13,063 nt of DNA, from NCBI GenBank assembly GCA_021789565.1, contig JAJYJL010000079.1, forward strand, positions 1 through 13,063, given 5' to 3'. Made by a program: the position numbers and the translations under genes. The notes under the pieces are model-generated. The model did no database searches. It worked only from the letters and a program-made list of their open reading frames with translations, and was not told where the DNA came from. Positions 5,917-12,347 of this stretch are shown here, one piece after another. This DNA is from Acidobacteriota bacterium. GTDB lineage: Bacteria > Acidobacteriota > Terriglobia > UBA7540. The stretch's first letter is position 1, and the number at the start of each line of letters is the position of its first letter.

Positions 5917-7146
5917 ATGGGCGTCACGTTCATCATCTTTATCATTCTGGGAATTTTGCTGCTGGCTCAAAGTGCAAAGTCGCTGCGTGACGGATTTCAA
6001 TTTCTCGGCTACGTGCGGCGATGCCGGGCGCAGGACCCAGGCGACTATGCGCCATCGGCGGCGGTGATCATTCCCGTCACGGGGGCGGATGCCGGGCTGG
6101 AAACTAATATCGCGGCCTTCATGGCGCAGGATTATCCGCAATACCAGTTGGTGCTGGTAGTGGGCGAAGAAACAGACCCCGCGTTTGAGATGTTGAGCGC
6201 GCTCGTGAAGAAATTTGCTGCACAGGGTCCTCTCTCGCGGGCAAACGTGTCGATGCTGGTTGCCGGTCCTTCGCATGCGCAGGGACAGAAAGTCCACAAC
6301 CTGCTGCGGGGGCTTGAAGCCGTAGTGCGGGGAACGGAAGTCCTGGTTTTTGCCGACGCCGACGCCCGGCCGGGCCTGACCTGGCTGCGGTCGCTGGTTG
6401 CTCCGCTTGCGAGCTATAACGTGACGGTCAGCACCGGATTCCGCTGGTACCTGCCGGGCAAGACGTTCGTTTCCCAGTTGCGGGCTGCCTGGGACACTTC
6501 CATCGCCACATTTATGGGAGAGCACGACAGCAGCTTTCCGTGGGGTGGCTCGATGGCCATCCGCGCTGAAGACTTTAAACGCCTCCAGGTCCGCGAGCGT
6601 TACTGGGCATCAACGGTCAGTGACGATTACGGGCTCGGACGGGCGGTCCATGATGGCGGCGGAAGGATACGTTTTGAGCCGCGCTGCCTGGTGGCTTCAC
6701 GGGAGGATTCTTCTTTTGCAGAATTCATGCGCTGGGCCAACCGGCAGATGATTATCACGCGGGTTTATGCTCCCCGGTTGTGGGGACTGGGACTGGCGGC
6801 GCACATGCTCTATTCCCTGGCGTTCATCTTCGGGCTTCTTGTGCTCCTCAATCCGGTCGCGAGCTGGGAACGCCTCGCGGTTCTTTTTGTGCTGGCTGCC
6901 GTACTGGCATTGGGAATGGGGAAAGGGAAAGTCCGTGCCATTGTGTCCCGCGAGATTTTTCCGGAAGAGCGGGAGTTTCTGGCGAGATATGGAAAACGTT
7001 ACTGGCAACTGACGTTGCTGGTTCCCTGGGTGATGCTTTACAACTTTGTGGTGGCGGGATGGGTGCGGACAATTGAATGGAGCGGGGTGCGATACCGGTT
7101 ACGGTCAAACCGTGAAGTGGAAGTGGTGGCGCGGAAGTTGCGCTGA
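5917..7146 (+). CDS. Membrane glycosyltransferase resembling GT21 (ceramide glucosyltransferase / HpnI-like)
   Basis: A 409-aa enzyme with an N-terminal membrane helix (about 4-20), a GT-A catalytic domain and C-terminal membrane segments (about 288-312, 317-333, 364-382). Motifs of GT21-type lipid glycosyltransferases occur in order: AAVIIPVTG (48-56), QDYPQYQLVLVV (71-82), the QGQKVHNL turn (122-129), FADADARPG with metal-binding D147 and D149, PWGGSMAIR (208-216), the catalytic SDDYGLG with D236 and D237, and MRW (271-273), which matches the end of the (Q/R)xxRW signature. The first position of that signature is E269 instead of Q or R. Enzymes of this type glycosylate ceramide, or a diacylglycerol-like or hopanoid lipid, at the cytoplasmic membrane face; the acceptor here is not known. 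It is divergently arranged with the HpnB-like gene. Its stop lies only 2 bp from the stop of the converging zinc-ribbon gene. Confidence 0.87.
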   Translation: MGVTFIIFIILGILLLAQSAKSLRDGFQFLGYVRRCRAQDPGDYAPSAAVIIPVTGADAGLETNIAAFMAQDYPQYQLVLVVGEETDPAFEMLSALVKKFAAQGPLSRANVSMLVAGPSHAQGQKVHNLLRGLEAVVRGTEVLVFADADARPGLTWLRSLVAPLASYNVTVSTGFRWYLPGKTFVSQLRAAWDTSIATFMGEHDSSFPWGGSMAIRAEDFKRLQVRERYWASTVSDDYGLGRAVHDGGGRIRFEPRCLVASREDSSFAEFMRWANRQMIITRVYAPRLWGLGLAAHMLYSLAFIFGLLVLLNPVASWERLAVLFVLAAVLALGMGKGKVRAIVSREIFPEEREFLARYGKRYWQLTLLVPWVMLYNFVVAGWVRTIEWSGVRYRLRSNREVEVVARKLR

Positions 7147-7148
7147 TA

Positions 7149-7490
7149 TTATTTTTCCCCGGAGGGCATGGCCTTATGACGAATCAGGGGCCGTTGGCGG
7201 GATCTTGCCTTTGCTTTTCCGGCGGTTGACGCTATCTCTGGTTCCGCGGAAGGGCTCGCCTTGGCCAGCACCTGGTCGAAGGCCGTGGCTTTGGGCTTCT
7301 TTTTCCTTTCTTTCCCTTCAAAATAGGGATGCTCGGAGTGGCAGGTCTGGCAGACGACTTTGACGATCTTGGCGCCCACAAAGCTGGCAATGACATGATT
7401 CATCAGACGCCTGCAACGCGGGCAGTGGTCGTCAATCAGATCGCCAAGCCGCCGGGGACGGTCATCGAGCCATGAATGATCGGATGCCAT
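7149..7490 (-). CDS. Small zinc-ribbon-like protein (113 aa), function unknown
   Basis: The N-terminal half carries two CxxC pairs, C23-P-R-C26 and C47-Q-T-C50, spaced 20 residues apart with nearby His (H22, H32, H51, H54). This is the pattern of a treble-clef or zinc-ribbon fold binding one Zn2+. The C-terminal half (about 60-113) is low-complexity, rich in Lys, Ala, Arg and Pro, probably disordered and possibly nucleic-acid binding. The ATG at 7490 keeps both CxxC pairs; the next Met (residue 30) would lose the first. There is no Shine-Dalgarno sequence, but a strong promoter lies immediately upstream and predicts a leader of about 5 nt. I do not recognise a named family. A role as a small transcription- or translation-associated zinc protein is possible but not shown. 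Confidence 0.72.
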   Translation of the reverse strand: MASDHSWLDDRPRRLGDLIDDHCPRCRRLMNHVIASFVGAKIVKVVCQTCHSEHPYFEGKERKKKPKATAFDQVLAKASPSAEPEIASTAGKAKARSRQRPLIRHKAMPSGEK

Positions 7491-7501
7491 AGTCGTTGCC
7501 C

Positions 7502-7530
7502 ATTATAACCGCCCGACCCGTAAATGCAAA
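7502..7530 (-). promoter_or_regulatory. Promoter of the zinc-ribbon gene
   Basis: On the minus strand TTTGCA (7530-7525; 4 of 6) is followed after exactly 17 bp by a perfect TATAAT (7507-7502). It is the best sigma-70-type promoter in the window. The -10 ends 11 nt before the ATG, so the mRNA would be nearly leaderless. Confidence 0.6.
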
Positions 7531-7652
7531 TCCATGCGGCACGTTGGGGGATGGCTTGCATCCGCGGCCGGCGCGGCATCCTGGCGGTTTGGACAGAATT
7601 GCCCGCTCCAGTCTGCCGGATTGCCGATGTGGAATTTTTGATGCGGCCAAGC

Positions 7653-7658
7653 TAGAAT
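7653..7658 (+). promoter_or_regulatory. Possible -10 of the AI-2E-family gene
   Basis: TAGAAT at 7653-7658 matches 5 of 6 -10 positions and would start a transcript near 7665, about 14 nt before the ATG at 7679. The -35 position holds TGGAAT (7630-7635), a poor 3 of 6 match, so this is tentative. Confidence 0.3.
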
Positions 7659-7678
7659 CAAATCCACGAGTTCAGCCG

Positions 7679-8758
7679 ATGCCTGAGACGAATCCCGAGA
7701 CTCTCCCAGCCACCAAAATCGCCACGGCGAGCGGACGTATCATTGCCGTGGCCATCGTCATTGCCTGCATCAATTATGCAAGCTCGATTATCATCACGCT
7801 GATCTGCGCCATCCTGATCGCTTTTGTCCTGGAGCCGCCGGTCAGCCTCCTCGAGCGAATCCACATTCCGCGCTGGCTTGGGGCGCTGCTGACGCTGGCG
7901 GCTTCCATCGGGCTGCTCTACCTGGTGGTTTACGGGATTTACGATCGCGTAATCGCCTTCATTCAGGAATTTCCCACCTACAGCGCGCCGCTGAGGCATC
8001 TGTTTGCGAACCTCGAGGCCATGGTGAGGAACATCGAGAAGCTGGCGTCCGGGGTGGTCCCTGCTTCTTCACAGGTGCAATCGAACCTTCCCACCATCCG
8101 CCTGCAGCAGGAATCTCACTGGGGCCAGTATCTGTTGCGGGGCATCGGGTCGGTTTACACATTTATTGTGACCGTGATGTTTATTCCTTTCCTGGTGTTT
8201 TTTATGCTCACCGCCAAGGACCACATCTGGAAACGAACGTTGAACCTGTTTTCGGATGGGCACCGGCAGCAGGCTGAGACGGTGATTCTCGGGATCGGCC
8301 ACATGATCCGGCGCTATGTGATGGGCAACATCATGGTGGCGCTGATGGCGGCGGCGCTGATGACGCCCATCTTTTCGTTGATGAAACTCAATTTTGCGGT
8401 GCTGGTTGGGCCGCTCTCTGCGTTTCTCAGCATGATTCCCTATCTGGGAGTAGCGCTGGCGATGGCGCCGCCGCTGATGATGGCTCTGGGGCAGTACGCT
8501 TCGGCAACCCCTTTTATCGCCATTGCGATCACGGTGGTAGTGGTGCACTTCCTGGCCATTAACGTCCTGACGCCCAAGTTTGTGGGCCACCAGGTCAGCC
8601 TGAACGCCCTGACCGTGACCATTGCCATGATGTTCTGGGGATGGCTCTGGGGTGCTGTGGGCCTGGTTCTTGCCGTGCCCATGACGGCGGCGTTCAAGGC
8701 TATTTGCGACAACGTCGATCGATTGAAGCCCTGGGGCGCCTGGATGGGCGAGGATTGA
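7679..8758 (+). CDS. AI-2E transporter family (PerM/YhhQ-type) membrane protein
   Basis: A 359-aa polytopic membrane protein from the ATG at 7679. An in-frame TTG at 7496 would add 61 polar residues that run back across the promoter of the divergent gene, so it was rejected. The family pattern is clear. A pair of N-terminal membrane helices (about 20-51) runs into EPPVSLLERIHIPRW, followed by another helix. A soluble amphipathic stretch follows (about 90-150), then FLVFFMLTAKD (about 173-183), and a C-terminal block of helices contains MIPYLGVALAMAPP, LTPKFVGHQVSLNALTV and WGAVGLVLAVPMTAAFKAICD. Members include E. coli TqsA (AI-2 export) and sodium/proton antiporters, so the family name does not prove quorum signalling. 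No LuxS or other signalling gene is visible nearby. The ribosome binding site is weak (GAG at 7668-7670). Confidence 0.9.
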   Translation: MPETNPETLPATKIATASGRIIAVAIVIACINYASSIIITLICAILIAFVLEPPVSLLERIHIPRWLGALLTLAASIGLLYLVVYGIYDRVIAFIQEFPTYSAPLRHLFANLEAMVRNIEKLASGVVPASSQVQSNLPTIRLQQESHWGQYLLRGIGSVYTFIVTVMFIPFLVFFMLTAKDHIWKRTLNLFSDGHRQQAETVILGIGHMIRRYVMGNIMVALMAAALMTPIFSLMKLNFAVLVGPLSAFLSMIPYLGVALAMAPPLMMALGQYASATPFIAIAITVVVVHFLAINVLTPKFVGHQVSLNALTVTIAMMFWGWLWGAVGLVLAVPMTAAFKAICDNVDRLKPWGAWMGED

Positions 8759-8825
8759 CCTGCCTGCTCTGGTTTTCCGGTGATATCTGCCGGGCTGCGC
8801 CTGGAACGTGTTAAAAAGGTAGACT

Positions 8826-8849
8826 GGCCTCCCGGCCCACGGGCGGCCA
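8826..8849 (+). other. Upstream hairpin in the glmU leader
   Basis: TGGCC-T-CCCG (from 8825) pairs with CGGG-C-GGCCA (to 8849), giving 9 bp with one mismatch around a 5-nt loop. It precedes the terminator-like hairpin at 8871. Part of its right arm (GGGCGG, 8841-8846) could instead pair with CCGTCC at 8871-8876. Confidence 0.35.
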
Positions 8850-8870
8850 ACCGCAAGAGGGTGGAATGCA

Positions 8871-8898
8871 CCGTCCCTGCCCCCGGACGGGCTTTTTT
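8871..8898 (+). terminator. Terminator-like hairpin before glmU
   Basis: CCGTCC (8871-8876) and GGACGG (8885-8890) form a 6-bp stem with an 8-nt loop, followed by GC and six T (8893-8898). It lies 113 nt after the AI-2E-family stop and 21 nt before the glmU ATG. It could simply end the upstream transcript, or act as an attenuator in the glmU leader. Confidence 0.55.
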
Positions 8899-8919
8899 GA
8901 TGGAGCTGGAATCTTTACT

Positions 8920-10368
8920 ATGGCCAATCAGGACTTCGCAATCGTTATTCTTGCAGCGGGAAAATCAACGCGCTTCAAGTCTGAGCGTTCGAAATTAATC
9001 CATATGCTGTCGGGCCGTCCTCTCGGCGATTATGTCATCAGTTCGGCGCTTGCGGCGGGGCCGGAAACCGTCCTGATGGTGGTGGGGCATGACGCTGCTT
9101 CGGTGCGCCAAACACTGGCGCGGCCGGGACTGAAGTTCGTGGAACAGAAACAGCAGCGGGGAACCGGGCACGCACTGATGGTGGCGCGCCCGCAACTGGA
9201 GCAGTGCAAAGGTCACACCGTTGTGGTGGTGGTGGGTGACGCGCCCCTTTTGCGGACGGAAACTTTGCAGGAGTTGGTTGCAGCGCACCGCAAAGCCCGG
9301 GCCGCGGCCTCCGTCCTGACCATGCGGCCCGAAAGCCCGCACGGCTATGGCAGGATTGTGCGTTCCAGCGGCATCGGGGTGCGGGCCATTGTCGAAGAAA
9401 AAGATTGCACCCCTGCCCAGCGCCGGATCGGGGAAGTCAGTTCCGGCATCCTCTGCTTTTCGAGAGACGAACTGCTCAAGCATCTCGACAAGCTCTCCGA
9501 CAGGAACGCGCAGAAAGAATATCTGCTGACGGACCTCGTGAAGATCTTGAACCAGCAGCGCAGGAAAGTTGTGGCGTTTCCCGTTGCCGATGCGCGTGAG
9601 GTGCTGGGCGTGAATGACCGGGTCGATCTGGCCCGGATGGAACGTGTCCTGAGATTGCAGAAAGCTGAAGCTTTGATGCGCGAAGGCGTCACCATTGCCG
9701 ATCCTCAGGCGACTTACATCGATGCCGGGGTGGAGGTGGGGGCCGATACGGTGATTGAGCCCGGGGTGGGTCTGCTGGGCCGTACGCGAATCGGGCGGGG
9801 CTGTGCCATCCGCGCGCATTCAACGATCGAGGATTCAATCCTGGGTGATCGCGTGGAACTGCGGCCCAATACGGTGGTGACAGGATGCGAGATCGGCCCT
9901 GACGTGATTCTCGGCCCCTTTGCCCGACTGCGCGACGGGGCGGTGATCGAGAGTGGGGCGCGCATTGGAAATTTTGTAGAGGTCAAGAAATCGCGCGTGG
10001 GGCGCGGCACGCGTGCCTGGCACCTGAGCTACCTGGGAGACGCTACCCTGGGCGAGCAGGTGAACGTGGGAGCCGGGACGGTGACCTGCAATTACGACGG
10101 TGAGAAGAAGAACCCCACCATGATTGAAGACGGTGTTTTTATCGGCAGCGGCAGCATGCTGGTCGCTCCGGTAAGAATCGGCAAGGGATCGTATGTGGCC
10201 GCTGGCTCAGCCATCACAGAAGACGTTCCGGCTGAATCGCTCGCCGTGGGCCGGGCGCGCCAGGTGAACAAAGAAGGATGGGTTCGAAAACACAAAGAGC
10301 GCAAAGCACAGCCAAAGCAGGAGGGCCACTTGCGTCAGAACGGTGACAGCCCAGGCAGAAAATCGTGA
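8920..10368 (+). CDS. glmU: Bifunctional UDP-N-acetylglucosamine pyrophosphorylase / glucosamine-1-phosphate N-acetyltransferase
   Basis: GlmU acetylates glucosamine-1-phosphate and then couples it to UTP, giving UDP-GlcNAc for peptidoglycan, LPS and exopolysaccharide. From the ATG at 8920 the protein has 482 aa. The N-terminal uridyltransferase shows LAAGKSTRFKS (11-21), K25, QRGTGHA (79-85), GDAPLL with metal-binding D107, E159, and VND with N232. The C-terminal left-handed beta-helix (about 255-455) keeps the residues known from E. coli at a constant +5 offset: R338, K356, H368 (base), Y371, N382, N391, K397, S410, A428 and R445. Both activities are therefore predicted. Oddities are S16 in the usual GxGTR loop, S174 where E. 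coli has GlcNAc-contacting N169, and a basic tail of about 28 residues. An in-frame ATG at 8866 has a better Shine-Dalgarno (GAGG) but would add 18 residues translated through a terminator-like hairpin; I prefer 8920. Confidence 0.96.
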   Translation: MANQDFAIVILAAGKSTRFKSERSKLIHMLSGRPLGDYVISSALAAGPETVLMVVGHDAASVRQTLARPGLKFVEQKQQRGTGHALMVARPQLEQCKGHTVVVVVGDAPLLRTETLQELVAAHRKARAAASVLTMRPESPHGYGRIVRSSGIGVRAIVEEKDCTPAQRRIGEVSSGILCFSRDELLKHLDKLSDRNAQKEYLLTDLVKILNQQRRKVVAFPVADAREVLGVNDRVDLARMERVLRLQKAEALMREGVTIADPQATYIDAGVEVGADTVIEPGVGLLGRTRIGRGCAIRAHSTIEDSILGDRVELRPNTVVTGCEIGPDVILGPFARLRDGAVIESGARIGNFVEVKKSRVGRGTRAWHLSYLGDATLGEQVNVGAGTVTCNYDGEKKNPTMIEDGVFIGSGSMLVAPVRIGKGSYVAAGSAITEDVPAESLAVGRARQVNKEGWVRKHKERKAQPKQEGHLRQNGDSPGRKS

Positions 10369-10615
10369 CGTTACCTGCACCGTTCGTGCTTGTATCTATT
10401 TCTTCTGCAAAGATCTAGCGCAACACGGCACTTTTTACATCTTGCACGTAAGAATTGCTCTCCAGAAACCTGATCTGCCTTCCGAAGGCGGCGGGAAGCC
10501 ATCTGTTTCCTTGCCATTAAACCGGGGCTAAAGCTGGAACCCGGATTGCGTGGTGAACAGCAACCGAGGTCTGCGACTCAGCATACGGTTTTCATAAGTT
10601 TAAGGAGGCAGGGAA

Positions 10616-11509
10616 ATGGCGACGGACGATTTGCCAGAGCAAGGCTTCTTGCAGGAGGCCCCATCTGCGGGTTGGACCGGGCATAGCAGGATCAATGTGA
10701 TCCTGATTGTCCTGGCGGTGTTGGTCGTGGCGGAGATTTATTCCTTCAACCGGATCGCCACGTTAGGCAGGGATTTTCGTGAACAGGACGCAAAAACACG
10801 AAAGGAACTCACCACCGAGCTGAATGACCAGCTTTCAGCCAGGCTGATGTCTTATGAACATGCCAATCAGCAGCAGCTTGAAGCGCTGCAAGTGGAGCTG
10901 GACCAGGCATCACAGCACCTGGGCGCGCAGCGGGGAGAACTCCGCAAGGCCCGTGCAATGGTTGCCAGGATTGAAGCTGACCATGCTCAGCAGGTGAACA
11001 ACCTGAAACACGAGATTGCACTGAAGGCAGACCAGCAACAGTTGGGGGCGCTGAGTGCGGACGTCTCGAGTACGAAGACGGACCTGAATAAGACCCAGAA
11101 GAACGTGGACGACCTGATCAATAAATTTGGCATGCAGCGCACCCGGTTCGGGACGCTGATTGCGCGAAACCACGATGAGATTGACGCGCTGCGAAAACTG
11201 GGCGAGCGCGATTATTACGAATTCACCCTGGTCCGCCACAAGCCCATCCATCTGGCGAGCATCGGCCTGGATTTGAAGAAGACCAACAAGAAGCATCAGC
11301 GCTTTACTGTGGACCTGCTGGTTGACGACGTCTGGATCCGGAAGGACCATCGAACGATTGACGAACCGATCTTTTTCGCCACGAGAGGCTCGCACACCTT
11401 CTGCGAACTTGTGGTGAACAAAGTAGACAAGGGCGTCATCTCCGGATATATTAGTACACCGAAGGGCCTTACCCGGATGGCGTCGCGGTCGGAGGGGCCA
11501 AGCAGCTAG
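10616..11509 (+). CDS. Membrane-anchored coiled-coil protein, function unknown (297 aa)
   Basis: A very strong ribosome binding site (AAGGAGG at 10602-10608, 7 nt before the ATG) fixes the start. The protein has a short cytoplasmic N-terminus, one membrane helix at about 26-43 (INVILIVLAVLVVAEIYSF), and then a long, Gln/Glu/Lys-rich heptad-like coiled coil at about 50-195. A compact C-terminal domain follows at about 198-283, with alternating hydrophobic strands (YYEFTLVRHKPIHLASIGLDL, split; FTVDLLVDDVWI; HTFCELVVNKV; VISGYISTPK). The topology suggests that the coil and the C-terminal domain lie outside the membrane, carrying a beta-sandwich-like head on a stalk. I do not recognise the family. 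A scaffold or envelope role is plausible; no enzymatic motif is seen. A secreted protein is encoded 163 bp downstream on the same strand. Confidence 0.82.
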   Translation: MATDDLPEQGFLQEAPSAGWTGHSRINVILIVLAVLVVAEIYSFNRIATLGRDFREQDAKTRKELTTELNDQLSARLMSYEHANQQQLEALQVELDQASQHLGAQRGELRKARAMVARIEADHAQQVNNLKHEIALKADQQQLGALSADVSSTKTDLNKTQKNVDDLINKFGMQRTRFGTLIARNHDEIDALRKLGERDYYEFTLVRHKPIHLASIGLDLKKTNKKHQRFTVDLLVDDVWIRKDHRTIDEPIFFATRGSHTFCELVVNKVDKGVISGYISTPKGLTRMASRSEGPSS

Positions 11510-11672
11510 CCGTTTGGGCAGGTTTGAAGTCAGAAGGGACCCATGCTGGAAACGACCCCGTCGTGCTGAATTGGCGGGATGAAAGTCGTAGTTCGGTCTT
11601 TCCTGGGCCCTTGAAAACCAGCTGGACAGAGCGCCAGAGTCCGGCCATGAAAATGGTTCCGGAGGTGAACTC

Positions 11673-12329
11673 ATGGTCAAGCGCGCTGCGCTGGTCTTTT
11701 CCCTTGTTCTTTTGAGTGCCTGGACGGGGTTGGCCGCAACCCTAAGCGTTCCGCCCGGCACCGTCCTCAATTGCAGGCTCTCCCAGACACTATCCACCGC
11801 ATTGAACATCCAGGGGCAGTTGTTCGCGGCTACCGTGGTTGAGCCGGTTGTTGTTAATGGACACCAGATTGTCCCCGCCGGCGCGACAATTCGTGGGCGA
11901 ATCGCAAGCTTGGATCGGCCGGGGCGCATCAAGGGCGTGGGGAAAATGCTTCTGGTTCCTGAAACCCTCGCCTTCCCCAACGGACAGACTTTTACAATGA
12001 GCGCCGTCCTGCTGCACGCTTACGGCGCCCCGGACGCCCGCATTGCAAACCCCGAGGGAGTAGTCCGAGGCCCGGATGCCCGTATGCGCGACCTTAAAGA
12101 AGTTGGCATCGGGATTGGCGGCGGCGGTCTGCTGGGCACGATGATTGGCGGCTTCCACGGGGCTTTTGTTGGAGGCGTGATCGGCGGGGCTGCGGGCCTG
12201 GTGGACAGCCTGCGACGCCGCGGCCCGGACCTGATGCTGCCCCGGGGCACGGAACTCAAATTTCAATTGAGCCGGCAGCTTGTGGTTACGCGCGCAGGAG
12301 TAGCAGAGTACAACCTCAGCTCACGCTAG
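11673..12329 (+). CDS. Secreted glycine-zipper protein with a duplicated PxGT motif (218 aa)
   Basis: The start is supported by GGAGG at 11661-11665, 7 nt before the ATG. A classical signal peptide occupies residues 1-22 (KR, then the hydrophobic LVFSLVLLSAWTGLA, cleavage near AA-T). The mature part begins with VPPGTVLNCRLSQTLST (26-42), and a similar segment, LPRGTELKFQLSRQLVV (189-205), closes the protein. Between them are beta-strands resembling the TrbI/VirB10-like fold (IVPAGATIRGRIASL at 66-80) and a glycine-zipper hydrophobic segment (about 144-176, GG and GxxxG repeats) that could insert into a membrane. It is probably a periplasmic or outer-membrane protein. No secretion-system genes are nearby, so a conjugation role is not indicated. 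Function is unknown. It converges with the ThiF-like gene, 18 bp away. Confidence 0.82.
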   Translation: MVKRAALVFSLVLLSAWTGLAATLSVPPGTVLNCRLSQTLSTALNIQGQLFAATVVEPVVVNGHQIVPAGATIRGRIASLDRPGRIKGVGKMLLVPETLAFPNGQTFTMSAVLLHAYGAPDARIANPEGVVRGPDARMRDLKEVGIGIGGGGLLGTMIGGFHGAFVGGVIGGAAGLVDSLRRRGPDLMLPRGTELKFQLSRQLVVTRAGVAEYNLSSR

Positions 12330-12347
12330 CCGCCAGGCTCATCTCTG

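Noticed and set aside
7152..7156. T-run between the convergent stops at 7146 and 7149 as a terminator
   Set aside because: No stable GC-rich stem precedes it, and the run lies inside the end of the minus-strand gene.
7496..7678. N-terminal extension of the AI-2E-family protein from a TTG at 7496
   Set aside because: It would add 61 polar residues including Pro/Arg/Cys-rich sequence, starts next to the TATAAT of the divergent gene, and lacks a ribosome binding site.
8866..8919. GlmU start at ATG 8866
   Set aside because: It has a fair Shine-Dalgarno (GAGG), but the extra 18 residues are unlike GlmU N-termini and are encoded by a terminator-like hairpin with a T-run. Kept only as an alternative.
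8995..9819. Minus-strand frame of 274 codons inside glmU
   Set aside because: glmU is unambiguous on the other strand; the antisense product is His/Gln/Arg-rich without a domain.
10477..10489. GCCTTCCGAAGGC palindrome in the gap after glmU (10369-10615)
   Set aside because: It is a short 13-bp palindrome with no T-run or promoter context; too little to call an operator or terminator.
10910..11980. Minus-strand frame of 356 codons across the coiled-coil gene
   Set aside because: It spans one gene, an intergenic region and the next gene antisense, has no recognisable motif, and both plus-strand genes have strong ribosome binding sites.
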